Assembly (NCBI RefSeq): GCF_036321145.2
Contig: NC_086232.1
Span: forward strand, 10,812,630-10,876,629
From: Pelmatolapia mariae
Lineage: Eukaryota; Chordata; Actinopteri; Cichliformes; Cichlidae
Length of the DNA stretch: 64,000 nt
Direction of reading: 5' to 3'
Shown: piece after piece, positions 1 through 11,379 of the stretch
Position numbering within the stretch: the first letter of the stretch is position 1
How the letters are laid out: each line of letters begins with the position of its first letter
Notes under the pieces: generated by a model
Databases searched by the model: none
The model's input: the letters and a program-made list of their open reading frames with translations, nothing else
Told to the model about the DNA's origin: nothing
Made by a program: the position numbers and the translations under genes

Positions 1-561
1 AGAATGCTGTGGTAGCTGCTTTGGTTCAGGGTGCCTCCATGAAACCATCATTTCACCTACTCGACAGCATACAAAGATCCTGCGTGATGAACCGAAGATT
101 TCAAATTTTGATTCATCAGTCCATAATACCTTCTTCCAGTCTTCAGTAGTCCGTAGTATGGCAGTGTTTCATGGCCCATGAAAGCCTCTTTGTCTTATTC
201 TGACGTCTTAGTGATGGCTTTCTTGCTGCAACTCGTCCTGTCAAACCTGCAGTTTGACAGCTGAAACTGAGACTTGCTTACTACAAACACTATTAAGCTG
301 TGCTTGAAGCTGTCATCCTGTGAGCCACAGATCACGAAGCTGTTAACTCTCAGAAACTTGTCCTCTGATTCAGTTGTTGGCTTTGGGTCTGCCAGACCTC
401 TTCCTGTCAGAGTTTGCCCCGGGGTGCCTTTTGATAGTGAAGAGAACTGTACTCACTGACAACTTGACTTTGTTTGCAATTTCTCTTTAGGAAAGACCTA
501 CATTTTTAAGTGTTATGATGGTCTGTCTCTCTTCCATTGTTAATTGGCTTTTTCTTACCAT
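1..561 (-). pseudogene. Tc1/mariner-like transposase remnant, runs off the left edge
   Basis: Read on the minus strand from an ATG at 561-559, the sequence gives a typical fish Tc1 transposase start (MVRKSQLTMEERQTI, helix-turn-helix region) and later WKKVLWTDESKFEIFGSS, which holds the first catalytic Asp of the DDE domain. The frame is broken by several stops and small shifts, for example a stop soon after ITLKNVGLS. The protein continues beyond base 1, so the C-terminal half is not in the window. Tc1 proteins cut and paste DNA at TA sites; this copy cannot be active. The flank from 562 to about 900 probably includes the element's 5' untranslated part, but I could not place the terminal inverted repeat. 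Confidence 0.8.
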
Positions 562-1004
562 TTTTGTAGCAACACACTACCTTCTTCAGTACAATACAGT
601 ACAATACTCAACTGATGCCCATGAGCGTATGGTATCAACACTGCTTTTATGCAGACAGAGGAGGTTGTAAGTAATCTAAAAAAGTTAGAACACCTCTAGG
701 AATTAGTAGCACCAGCTTTCAAGGATTGATCAACCTCCATTCCTGCAGAACAGCTTTAAATTGTTAAGTTCATTTTGTGTTCCCTGAAAAAGGCCTTTTT
801 GTATCATTCTGAAATGTACTTTATTTTTCAGTTTTGGGTAACCTTACCTTTTCTTTAACCTCCGGCAGTTCACCACTTACCTTTGTACCATTTCAGAGTA
901 GTCATTGAGCTTGAATGAAAAACAACTTTCAGTCAAAAAAACAACAACTTGAATTGCAATAAATATGGGAAAATTGGAGCGTTATAAAACTTTTGAGCAG
1001 TAGT

Positions 1005-1035
1005 ATGTATATATATATATACATATATATATATG
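1005..1035. repeat. (TA)n simple repeat
   Basis: Alternating TA/CA dinucleotides. No gene is visible between 562 and 1267 apart from Tc1 flank. Confidence 0.85.
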
Positions 1036-1043
1036 GGTTTTTA

Positions 1044-1135
1044 TCTGTTAGCATGTGTAAATATTTTAGAACATTTGGGTGATGACTAAGCAAACTGTAA
1101 TGTGAACAAACATTTGCTCAAGGCCAACTTCTTCT
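1044..1135 (+). repeat. Dispersed block shared with 29168-29260
   Basis: The phrase AAATATTTTAGAACATTTGG followed by GTGAACAAACATTTGCTCA recurs with few changes at about 29190-29250. It lies upstream of a protease exon remnant here, so it may be old flanking sequence carried along in duplications. Identity as a known repeat is not established. Confidence 0.6.
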
Positions 1136-1267
1136 GTGAGAGTGACTCTTTTTTCTTTGTTCTTCCTTTTTTTTCATTTGAAATCTGTTTGTTCGATATA
1201 CAAGACAGGACGAAGAGTCAAAACAGCACATTCTCTGTAAATCATCTTCACTAAAAGAAAACAAAGG

Positions 1268-1490
1268 TTATGATATTGAGATATTGTATTGCTGAAACTT
1301 TCCCCTGAAGCATATAAGAGTTTAGACCCTTTTTGGGGTTTTCACCTCTGTGGAGTGATATACAAGAACAACATTTATGATGTACACATAGCTCGTAATA
1401 AATTTGCCTCTTGTTGCCAGTTGTTTCTGTAAATGTCTGTTCTTACATTGTCTGGATAAGTAAATAAATTAGCAAATAATGAAAAAATAA
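1268..1490 (+). pseudogene. Decayed serine-protease exon 6
   Basis: The stretch containing TGTGGAGTGATATACAAGAA, then AACATTTATGATGTACACAT, and later GTTTCTGTAAATGTCTGTTC and TGGATAAGTAAATAAATT aligns with the last exon of gene A (GVIY.NKIYGVH ... VSVKVCSYIDWIN). The GDSGG codons are replaced by unrelated sequence and a frame break precedes the CysSerTyr block, so it cannot encode an active site. No other exons of this copy are adjacent. A second copy of the same decayed exon lies at 21641-21870. Confidence 0.75.
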
Positions 1491-1603
1491 ATGTTTAGAA
1501 TAAACAATCAGTTTACACAAAGAAGAAATATGTATGATGTGTGCTGTTCTAATAGTAATATGAAGACTTGTACACTAAAATGTTAATAATACATACATGT
1601 TTG

Positions 1604-2639
1604 CAGTGGTGGTCCTAGCCTGTTTGGCGCCCTGGGCGAACACCCCCTCTGGTCACGTGGGTGGTAGCGGTGACATTAAGAGGGCATTGTCAGTCTGTCT
1701 TTCACTGGTTTGATTTTGACAGAGAGCAGGGCTGGGTAGCCGTAGTTTTTGTTGACCGCAGCACAATGAGTTTCCCCTTGTTGCATTAGAGCTGTGATGT
1801 TTTAAGAGTTTGAATCGCGAGCCGATCACATTGCTCTGTAAACTTTTCAAGCACTTTAATAAACAAGCAAGCAATTCCACCTCTCGCATTATTACGTAAA
1901 GTTGACAGCGCGTCAGGCAAATAGGCAGGCTCAATCCCCGGCCTCTAGCGACTGTGGAAGTCGCTACACTCCTCCTCTTCTTTTCTCTTTTTTTAAACTT
2001 TAAAAACGGGTTGTGTGAGAGACTTTAAATCAACAAAATATAAAATATACATTTTAAATTGTTATTGATCCCTTTACCCCTGGTCCTAAAGTGTATATTT
2101 ATATTTTTACTCTTAAATATTTATTGTTTGTTTACTTGCACTGCTGTAACTGGAGCCTCGTCGTCTCGTCTCTCTATATACTGGACTGTATGTAGCGGAG
2201 ATGACAATAAAGTTTACTTTGACTTCAGCAGCGAGCAGGCGCACCGAGGGCTCTCGCGCTCACTTTTCGCGTATAGAATTTTGAAAAAACATCGGTGCAA
2301 ATTATAAGTCAGTATCATAATGTCTGCTGTTTTCGTGTTTGTTGGTTTGTTTTTATTTTGTTTTATTTTGCGAGTTGGTAATTTTTGCTGCTCCAGCCAG
2401 CCAGAGAATCCCCCGCCGCCCCGCCCTCTCCTCCCTGTGCCGCAAGCAGCAGGCGCATCTCGCAAATGGAGGGCGCCCTTACTCCCAGCAAATGGGCGAT
2501 AGAAAACCGATCGGTGCCTATGACATTCCCGATATGCGCTGGCATGATATCGGGGCAGCATGAGTACGAGCACGATGCCCGTGATGCCGATGCCGCCCCG
2601 GGCAACCGCCCGTGTCGCCCGTATCTAAAACCGCTACTG
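1604..2639. mobile_element. Non-autonomous hAT-type DNA transposon with 8-bp TSD
   Basis: The ends are CAGTGGTGGTCCTAG (1604) and CTAAAACCGCTACTG (to 2639), inverted repeats matching at 11 of 15 positions with the CAG start typical of hAT elements. Both sides carry the 8-bp direct repeat CATGTTTG (1596-1603 and 2640-2647), the hAT target-duplication length. The 1,036-bp interior is GC-rich toward the right and has no transposase reading frame; the open frames there are short and unrelated. The matching tract at 21957 has no element, so this insertion came after that duplication. Confidence 0.88.
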
Positions 2640-2647
2640 CATGTTTG

Positions 2648-3345
2648 TATTTTGACTTATCGTGTTTATTATGTTGAAGACATTTTTATGGATATTGTGA
2701 TGAAATTTGGGAGGTGCTTGAGCACTTCAAAAAAAGGTGTACACACGTAAAGTTACAGCCAGAGACTTATGTGCTGGGCCTTATTAGGTCAGGAATACAA
2801 ACTTAACATCATACATAAGGAAGGCATGGACAATAGAATTGCTAATGCATTGTCCACAGTATAACTCGCAGCACTTTGATAAGCAGGACATACTCTACAT
2901 ATGTTAAGATACATTTTTAGACCTGAACAACATTTTGCTCCATTTTAAACTGCACGCAAAGATTCAGCAGTAAATGCAACCTCCATTAGATCACTGGGCT
3001 CTGAGATGTGTGCCTGCTGGATCAGTGCTATTCAGTGTTTCTTAAAGTGATCTTGGAAGGTGAATTGTGGCAAATCAGTGGGATCTATCCTGCTCAGTTC
3101 TATTGTGTTTGGTTAAATTTGCATGCATGTTAGTAAAAGCGTGTTAGAGGTTTTCAGCAGTTGTATTTATTTCTCCTGTTTTATGACCAACCAGGCAACT
3201 TTGCAACCTAAGGTTTAGTGTCTTTTCTTTTTATTAACAGTAACAGTGGAACAAACGAGTTCTGTACGAGAGCTCTACTGCTGACAAACCCCATGTACAC
3301 TAGCTCCAGGTTAGCTGCATGCTGTATTCTTTTGGTGCCCATAAC
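2648..3345 (+). repeat. Duplicated tract with Ty3/gypsy RNase H fragment (copy 1)
   Basis: This continues the tract that starts at 1268, interrupted by the hAT element, and matches 21960-22790 over most of its length. Around 2750-2870 it encodes a degraded gypsy RNase H C-terminus: the segments YSQRLMCWAL-like and GMDNRIANALST are recognisable. Copy 1 lacks the DHNPLVFL-coding segment still present in copy 2. It has no capacity to encode an enzyme. Confidence 0.75.
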
Positions 3346-3750
3346 AACGTGTAACGTGGGTTGTACTGAGTAGTTGAGAGGAGGTGGTAGAAACGCTTAG
3401 CAGGACAGTCAGAAAAACTCACGACCACACTGTTACTGGGAATTCCACAGTGATTGTCCTTTAACTTCCTAGGACCTGGCGTCCACATAGGTGGACATCA
3501 CATTTTGCGTTGTCTAGACCAAAATACTAAATTTTGCTTTACAAGGGCCTGATATCCACTTATGAGGACGTATGTACGTATTTCCAAACTCTCTCCACCC
3601 TCACTGCCTCCAGCCATTTCCCTGGTCGAACCAAGCCTGGGTTTTCAACACTGTTGTGACCAAAGGACCCGGCACATACACAATATTGCAGGGTTGGTGA
3701 CATTTTATTTACCGTGCTTTCAGTTTTGGACTCCTAAGCAGACTGTCTGC
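3346..3750. other. Unassigned spacer
   Basis: No coding, RNA or repeat signal recognised; only short open frames with no family resemblance. Confidence 0.5.
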
Positions 3751-4770
3751 TGTTTTGCTTCCACCGACCACTTCATATAGGGGGAGCTTTATTACCGAAT
3801 CATCACCAGCTGCCCTGCCAGCCTCTCTGACACTGCCCCCTGAACCCACTTCACCACTTCTACCGAACCCTGTCACAGTCACTGATCCACCAATAATCCC
3901 TAAAACACATGGATGCGCATGTAGAGCATCACAGACTACAAAAGAAGAGACATTGAGTCCCCCAGGAACCTATCACGTACCGATGCTCTTAATTCCTTTT
4001 ATGCTTGTTTTAAAGCTTTCAACACTTCTCATATTCAGTTCACTTGTTTCAAGGTGCTAAAATTTTAAGGTAAAGACCCTACAATGATATATGGGTGAAA
4101 GCAGTTTTGTGACATTAAGAAGAAAAAACTCCCTTTAAACAGGAAGAAACCTCCAGCGGAATCAGGCTCAGGGACTAGAGACAGAACATTTGGACTCCTG
4201 ATGCAGAGCAAACAACCTGTGTGTCAATGTGGAGAAAAGAAAGAAGATGATCATGGATTTTAGGAAAGCCACTGGAAAGACCTCCTACTCTTGTCTACAT
4301 TGGAAGAAAGGCTGTCATGGTCATCACCAGCTTTAAGTAGCAGGGAATACACATCAAAACAACTTTATGTGGAACACCAATTCTGGCAGACAGAAGGCCC
4401 ATCAATTGCTGTAGCTACTGAGGAGGTTAAAGTGAGCTGGCCTGGTATCACAGTCACATCATTTTATAAGTGTGCCATAGAGAGAATCCTTACATCATGT
4501 GTCACTGTTTGGTATACAAACTGCTCTGCTGCAGATAGGACAGATGATCATTGACAGCATCCTCCCATTTCTCACTGAAGAGATCTACATGAGAAGATGT
4601 AGGAATACGGCTGCTAGTTTTATGACTTTCCTATCCTGCTCATGGCTTTGTCGCCTCCCACGAGGAAGAAGGCTGCACAGCCAGAACAGCCAAGCTGAGA
4701 AACACCTTCTCCCCAGAAGCTGTCACACTCATGAAATCTGCTTCATGTTGGAGACTTTTTCACATGCAAA
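3751..4770 (+). pseudogene. Degraded non-LTR retrotransposon pieces, including a short L2 tail
   Basis: About 4200-4740 translates in shifting frames to the C-terminal part of a fish LINE reverse-transcriptase ORF: a KMIMDFRKATGK-like start, ESILTSCVTVWY-like central piece, then MRRCRNTA and LPRGRRLHSQNSQ. Between about 4075 and 4182 there is an opposite-strand piece of L2 3' end (AGGAAGAAACCTCCAGCGGA, the complement of the tail seen at 57820). The proline-rich frame at 3755-4060 may be LINE linker sequence, which is uncertain. The whole is a mosaic of broken elements. Confidence 0.6.
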
Positions 4771-4789
4771 TACACCATGAAGACTTTAT

Positions 4790-5500
4790 GAGCAATAATG
4801 TTAATGTTCCTATTCTTCATGTCAAACAGCTGCCAAGCATACCTGAAAAACCTGCAGTTACAATAATGTCATCACTTTCTCCAGGACTTGGCTACATGCT
4901 ATTTCTGAAATGAAATAGAAAATAAATCTACTCTTGGAAAAGTAAAAGGTGTTTGGGACAACACTGCATTGGGGTCATAATTATGATCACAAAAGCTCTT
5001 TTTTTGCAAAAGCAACACACACACACACACACAAACGGCATTCATAGTGTTTATTTACTTTCCTCCAATATGATGGAACAACAACCTTAGGAGATATGAG
5101 GTTGTGTGATGTCTATAATTGGGTTTAGGCAATAAATAAGTAAATAAATGAAATACTTGATATTTATTAAAAGATCATGGTTTGTAAAATGGATAGATCA
5201 ACACTTTCTTAAAAATCTTTATTGGTTACCTGAATGTGATGTCCTCTGAAAAAAGAGTCTATCAAGAAATATGCTTCCAGTTAAAATATATGAGATTTAG
5301 ATTTGTGCTGAAAACTGTATCGACTGCACTTTCATAAAACAGTGTCATTCATGATGATACATGGTGTACAGGGGAGGGGAAAAATGGAACATTGTATGAG
5401 TCATCAAAAGTTTGCAAATAAGTTCAGTTTTTGTGGCCAATGGGTTTGTGTTGATAAAGCTCCATGAGGGTATTGGTGGATTGTGGGCCAATAGGAGAAC
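4790..5500. other. Intergenic spacer with (AC)n at about 5014-5034
   Basis: AT-rich sequence with an (AC)n tract. No gene recognised. The last 50 bases hold the block GTTGATAAAGCTCC...ATTGGTGGATT that is shared with the gene C promoter. Confidence 0.6.
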
Positions 5501-5517
5501 ATGTACCAATTTAAAAG
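5449..5517 (+). promoter_or_regulatory. Gene A proximal promoter
   Basis: TTTAAAAG at 5510-5517 sits about 50 bp before the start codon in the position of a TATA-like box. Upstream, GTTGATAAA and ATTGGTGGA blocks are repeated in the same order before gene C (34172-34216), which supports a shared control region rather than chance. Confidence 0.6.
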
Positions 5518-5566
5518 GCCCCACTGTCACACCGGTTTAACCACTGTAGACACTGAAGTGACAGTG

Positions 5567-7546
5567 ATGGCTCATTTCACTTCTCTTCTTCTCTTGCTGT
5601 GGGTCGGTGAGTATTCAGCTGCTTTTTTTTACTTAAAATGTGTTACATATTTATATTAACAAACAAATTTGGGGCATGAATCAATTTGATTTTTGTAATT
5701 ATTCATCAAAAAGAATATTCTGTTTTTGAACTTCTTCCTCAGTGTGCTACAAATACTAAAAGTGTCTTTTCAAATAAGTGTGTATTCAGACAGGCTGCAT
5801 GAAAAAGAATAATAATGCTGAACCTCCAGCTGCTTTATTCACTAACAAGTAACAGTTTCTCACTTACCTGTTTTCATCTCTTAAGAGCAAATGTGTTGTT
5901 AAGCAACTGTTGTAACACAGACACCTGATGAAGGACCTTCAGTTTCAGGTGTGACAGTGAGCACAGTGGTGAATGTGCAGAAGAGAATCTTTGGGGGAAC
6001 AGACTGTAACGACAACGAGCGACGGTACCATGTCAGCCTGTCAAAAAGAAATGACGGAAAACCTGGTGACTGTGGCGGCTCTTTGATCAGTAATCAGTGG
6101 ATTCTCACTGCAAAACACTGCAATAAAAAGCCAATGTGAGTAAAGATTTTTTTTTAGTTTTAGCTAAACATTTTCACAATGGATTTTTAATCAAAATTCT
6201 ACAAACCTTGAATTGTATTGCCTTACTATGAAAACTCTTGTTGTTGCCACAATATCAAGAAAGTTTAATGAACTTCATGTTTTGAATTTTAAATGAATCA
6301 ATTTTATCTGTTGCTTAAAGTTTATAATTACATGGAAGTTAATCCACACTGTTACCCATACAGGGAAATAAACTACCTTAAATGTGGAGATGAATGTTCT
6401 TTCTTGTAGGTTTGCAGTTGTACATGTGCATCCAGGCCCAGGAAAAGCAGAAAAAATTGAAACCATAACACCCCATCCAACCACTGACCTCATGCTTCTG
6501 AAGTTAAAGAAAGCCATTACTGGCATTACACCTGTCGCTCTTCCTGAGTGTGAGAAGGATGAAAACAACAATATTATTGATGAGCCCAAAATGTGAGTTG
6601 GAGCCCCTTTAGTGGACTGATTTTATGGCTTACAGTCATGATATACAGAAAATGACAGAAAAAAAAACAGAGCATTGTATAAAATTTGAGACAATGGTTG
6701 AATGTTTGAACCCTCAAAAGTGAATTAGCGGACTAAATATGGAATGGAACAGTAGACAACCTTAATTGATTTGTTTTTTATTCTGGCGATACATGAGTAT
6801 AAGTTGAATGGCTTATTAATTTTTGTCTTTTTCTAGCAACGATGAAGTTCAGGTTGCAGGCCATGGCTTGTTTCAAAAAGATCCTAAGACTGGAGCTTGC
6901 AGTAAGACAATTTTCGCTTGATTATTTCACAGTTAGACAATTTCTGTTTGATTTGGGTTTGTGTGCTTTTTCAAAATTTCATTTTTTGAAAAATAGCATT
7001 TATTCTGTGCTTCTTTTAACTTCAAGTTCTCTTGAAGAACACATTTGTTTTAAATTTAGTTGATAATATCCTAAAATAAAATAAAATATCTGTCTTGTTA
7101 AAATAGCAATTTAATATGTATATGATGAAACACTATAAATTGCTTTGTTCTTTTTACTTTTTGTAGTAGGTAGCCAACCAAGTAAACTCCAGTGTGTAAA
7201 AATGGATGTTGCTAGCTGTGAGGCTATCAGACACTGTTCATGTTATTCAAATGTGCCGTATGATAACAGGATGTGTTACACAAAATCTAACATCCATACA
7301 TGTCCGGTGAGTTGGCATTGCTGTAATCATTATTGTATATTTACTGTGTAGACAGCAATTATCCTGAAACAAATTCACAACAAATGATATTTTTGTCTCT
7401 CTCAGGGTGATTCTGGTGGTGGAGTGATATACGATAACAAGATCTATGGTGTACATAAAGGTGGTAGTTGTGGCTGTGCTGGACCAGATGTTTCTGTAAA
7501 AGTCTGTTCTTACATTGACTGGATAAATACTGAAATCAAGAAGTGA
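5567..7546 (+). CDS. Serine protease gene A (S1A, trypsin/granzyme-like), 6 exons
   Basis: Exons are 5567-5606, 5949-6135, 6410-6592, 6837-6901, 7170-7306 and 7406-7546, all bounded by GT-AG, giving an unbroken 250-residue preproprotease. Residues 1 to about 14 form a signal peptide. Cleavage after KR26 would free the mature start IFGG. The triad is His70 (in TAKHC, where most relatives have TAAHC), Asp102 (TTDLMLLKL) and Ser207 (GDSGGG). The residue matching chymotrypsin position 189 is His201 (IHTCPGDS) instead of Asp, so classical trypsin specificity is not expected. Such teleost proteins are secreted or stored in granules and cut peptide bonds. A poly(A) signal is at 7565-7570. The start was chosen from the signal peptide and exon-1 phase (40 nt), identical to gene C. 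Function beyond protease is not shown. Confidence 0.9.
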
Positions 7547-7564
7547 AAACCAAAAAGCATTCCT

Positions 7565-7570
7565 AATAAA
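7565..7570 (+). terminator. Gene A poly(A) signal AATAAA
   Basis: AATAAA 19 bases after the stop codon. Confidence 0.8.
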
Positions 7571-7616
7571 CAGTCAATGCAAGGAACATGTGTGATGGGT
7601 GTGATTTGTTATCTAG

Positions 7617-9030
7617 AACAGGGATGTCAAACCCATTTTACATTGTGGGCCACGTACAGACCACTTTGATGGCTGGACCAGAGAAACTCTTCCTGTCAGT
7701 GTAAAGAAGTTACATGTTTGACTGGTTTTCTATATGATAAAGTACAATCTACTGTGGCAAAGAAAGAAATCTGTCAGCATGACTCATTGGACTTAAACTG
7801 TAAGAAATAAGTGTGTAAAATTACAGAAAATTACAGAATTACGGAATAGCAGAAATTAGCTTTTCTTCTCAGAGGTCATTTTTGTGAAAAAAACAAAACA
7901 AAACAAAAAAACAGCAGCTGACAACACCGTATACAACAATAGACTGGTGCATTATAAGTAAGCGAATAAGGTAGAAAATAGAGATTTTTGATGGGAAACT
8001 GGTATCATGACACACTGAGAGTCATAACTGTGCAGGAAGTGCCATTTTTATCATGATGTGATCAAGACAGCCAGAGTAAGTGGGAATTCATTACAATGTT
8101 TTTCAAGGAACTTTTTTTGCTGCTGGATAAATGAATTTTGGTTGGAGAGTGACTAAACCTGCAGTTTCAGAACCTGTGAGATGTTGGCTTTCAGCACCTG
8201 ATGGCACATACACTGACATACCGGTAACGCACCGTGCTTAAGTGAGCCGTCATTTGTGAACCGTGGTGAAGCCAACTGCATCTTTTCCACAGCATAAGTC
8301 TCTTGTGCTTGTAAACTAAACTTTACAGTAGTGCTTATTCTCTTTTCTTTCTGATGGCAAACGTACAAACACACACATTTTTTTTCTGAAGCTCCAGGAC
8401 CATTGTTTAACCCCATCAAGTGTTCATTTATTGTTCTTTTAAATTTTGCTGGTAATGTGATATGTGAATGTTCCTGAGTAGTTAAAAGAAAAATTTGCTC
8501 AAATTCAGCACAGTCAATGTAATTCGATCACATCACATTCAAAAATACATTAAAAATGATCCTTGATAGTTGATGTGAAACTCTCAACACATTCCTCCTC
8601 TGGTCCACCTACTGTGCCAAGTTTCATCTCTACCGGCTGCAATATTCCACAGAACAATTATGTTCAAATTCAATATAATCAATGCAATAGGATCACATTA
8701 AATTAAAAAATTCACTTAAAATCATCCTTAATAGTTGTGTCAGAGTTTATTTTTATCTTTTAGGCTATATAGTTGAGTTGCATCACACATTTGTTTTATC
8801 CTTTACTGCACACAAATATATATTGTAGAGCCATTGCACACCATTGCATGTGCACTTAATATCAACAACAATAATGTACTTTTGATCTGGTCTCTCTCAT
8901 ATCACATCACTGTACATGCACTTAAAAACAAAATAATGTACTTCAATAATTTACCTCAATAACTGTTTGACTGTTCACTGTCAATCTGCACACTGTTGAC
9001 TGTGTATGTGACAAATTGAATTTGATTTGA
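7617..9030. repeat. hAT-like fragment and LINE-type tail in intergenic DNA
   Basis: At 7619 the sequence CAGGGATGTCAAACCCATTT begins; this resembles the CAGGGGTGTCAAACTCA terminus common to vertebrate hAT-Charlie-type elements. No matching right end was found. At about 8985-9030 a TGACAAATTGAATTTGATTT tail looks like the short repeated 3' end of fish LINE or SINE copies on the plus strand. The sequence between is unassigned. Confidence 0.45.
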
Positions 9031-9990
9031 ATAATGTTGAAAAGAGAACACCACACATTCCACAACTGGAAAGTATCACAGTGGTGCATAAAGTAGGCTG
9101 GAACGTTAGCTCCATTAGACCAAAACAGCTCTATAAATCAGGTGTTAGGGAATGCTCTCTTTCTCCCTTCTGTAACTCTACAGGCCAGACCAGAGCACAC
9201 GGAGTGGTTTTCATTGTGATGGGAGTTTTGCCTCCAAAATTGTCATCTCTATATAAAGAGATATCCAGAAGGAGAAAAGCAAAAGAAATGTGAGCCGGAC
9301 CTGGGGTATAGAGGGTTTTCTCCACCTGTTGACCAATCATGTTAACGTTCTGTCTTTACTACACGCGATAAAGGTGTTTACTATTTGGGTGCAGCAGCCT
9401 TTGTCTCTGAGCCACAGAGAGGCAGGTCCATGGCCCCATGTAAAAACTATTTTGAAATTCTATATATTTAATAAGTTGTGAGCCAAAAAGTTTGAGCATA
9501 TTTGTCTTTTTATCTCATGACAAACCCCAACAAATTAGTGCACCAACATGGGGCTTGATTTAATAAAGGAGAAGAAGATAATTGGCCTAATATGGTGTTT
9601 GGGCAAAGTGGTTCCATAAATAAAAAGGTGTAATGGTGTAAATGTCATTTGTCTGTCATTGTTTTTTGTCTTTGTGTCTTTGTTTTGTTTATAAGTTGCA
9701 CAACCTCTGGAAAAAAATGGAAGAGAAACTGAGCAAAGAAGTAACACATAAACAACAAAATATAGAAATTATATTTAGACTGAATTTCACATCAAGATAA
9801 AACCAAATAAGATTAAAAGCTGAGAATTTAAAACAGAAGAGTAGGATATAAAAGAGAAATTACAATGGCAACTAACATTTCTACAACACTCAAAGAAGGA
9901 AAAACAGCACCAAGCTGCCAATGTGACACAGCTCAAGGACTTTGTAAAAAAAACAAACAACTAATGTTGGCAGGAAAAACATAGAAAGAG
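9031..9990. other. Unassigned spacer
   Basis: No gene, RNA or classified repeat recognised on either strand. Confidence 0.5.
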
Positions 9991-9992
9991 TA

Positions 9993-10462
9993 TGGGCTCA
10001 AATTGTGGTCTCAAATATATTTTGTACTTGTAAATAGTGTATTACCCTTCCAGGACCTGAAGGTCTGTAAAGCACCCTCCAACAGCCAAACCCATCTGTA
10101 CTCTGATTGGATTATTAAATTTGTGATTGACATGTCATTGACCAATCAGCTGAAAGGAAGAAAAAATGGGTCAAAATTTGTACTTGTAAGTTGAAATCCA
10201 CAGACAGCCAGGGAACCTGAGTGCAGAGTTTTACACGTGGTTTTTTGCTTTGTATCTGTAACCAGACCTTAACAAAAAAATTGTAACTCATGTAAAGATG
10301 TTTTACAAACACAAATCTTTTTTACACACACACAGATTTTCATCTGTAGATGCACTAACATAAAATTTTCACATATTTTGGTTTACAAGGTTACAAAATT
10401 CTGTACACAAATACGCATTTGATTTACAAGTACAAAATATTTATGACCACAATTTGAGCCCA
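9993..10462. mobile_element. 470-bp MITE with TA target duplication
   Basis: The left end TGGGCTCAAATTGTGGTC and right end GACCACAATTTGAGCCCA are perfect inverted repeats for 18 bp; similarity continues through TTTTGTACTTGTAAAT for about 40 bp. TA lies on each side (9991-9992 and 10463-10464), as for Tc1/mariner-type insertion. There is no transposase inside. Confidence 0.88.
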
Positions 10463-10593
10463 TAAAAGAGGGGAAGAGGCTGAATCACCTAACACAAAGC
10501 CAGAATCTCAAGGCAACTGAGGTCACAGCTGGATCTACCAGGGTGGCATGCAAAACCCAAAAGTAATCTCCTGCCACCCTTGGTGCCATCCTA

Positions 10594-11126
10594 CGGAGCC
10601 CGACAAGGGACATGGGAGAAAAAAAAATTAAGATGAACTTTTGCGAGATCTCGAAAATGTTTTGGCCGCATCCTTTGGAGGCCGCCAGCTCGAAGCCGAC
10701 TGGGAGGTCGAGGCACGATGTGCCGGGAGTGCAGTGTTACCCCCGGCTGTAGTGGGCCTCGACCTCCCGTTAGCTTCGAGATGGTTGGTAACAGACATCT
10801 CTGAAAACGTCTGAGCACTTGTGCAAATATGTGATGTCTTGATAAACCAAGCAAATATTTGAAGTTTACACAGCTACATTCGCGCCTGAAAATATCTTAA
10901 AAGTTTATTTTGTGACCCAGAAAGAGTTATTTTAAAACGAAGTAGCTGCCGCCATTGTTAGAAGCGAATTGGCTGGGCTGCGCTATGAATTCTGGGATAG
11001 TTTGGGTCACGAAAGATACACCGACTCGGCCTTCAAATGCGACCTGCGAAGGATGCAATCTATTTTTCGAGATCTCGCAAAAGTTCATCTTAATTTTTTT
11101 TCTCCAATGTCCCTTGCGGGGCTCCG
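10594..11126. mobile_element. 533-bp inverted-repeat DNA element
   Basis: Left CGGAGCCCGACAAGGGACAT and right ATGTCCCTTGCGGGGCTCCG are near-complements. The inverted match extends about 60 bp through GAACTTTTGCGAGATCTCG. TA flanks both ends. The interior (about 10780-10960) is related, in inverse orientation, to the interior of the element at 13117-14326. No transposase frame; short ORFs here are repeat shadows. Superfamily not assigned. Confidence 0.85.
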
Positions 11127-11379
11127 TACCATCCTAGTTTTGCATATGACAGTGTTGTTTATTAAAATATGCTAGCATTAACACTTTGAGCCTCGCTACA
11201 ATTAACATTGCCTATAAATTGTAAAACTGAATATATTCCATAGTGTCACCCCCCACCAACACCACTATTTAAAAAATGGTTCAGGCCAGCCTAGTAGTAA
11301 CTGATGCCTATTTTGTGTTCAAAACACCTGGATAGACCTGAACATTATTGATTATTATTATTTTTTGGTCTGTTTCTAG

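Noticed and set aside
7619..8430. Complete hAT element
   Set aside because: A hAT-like left end is visible but no matching right terminus or 8-bp duplication was found, so only a fragment is annotated.
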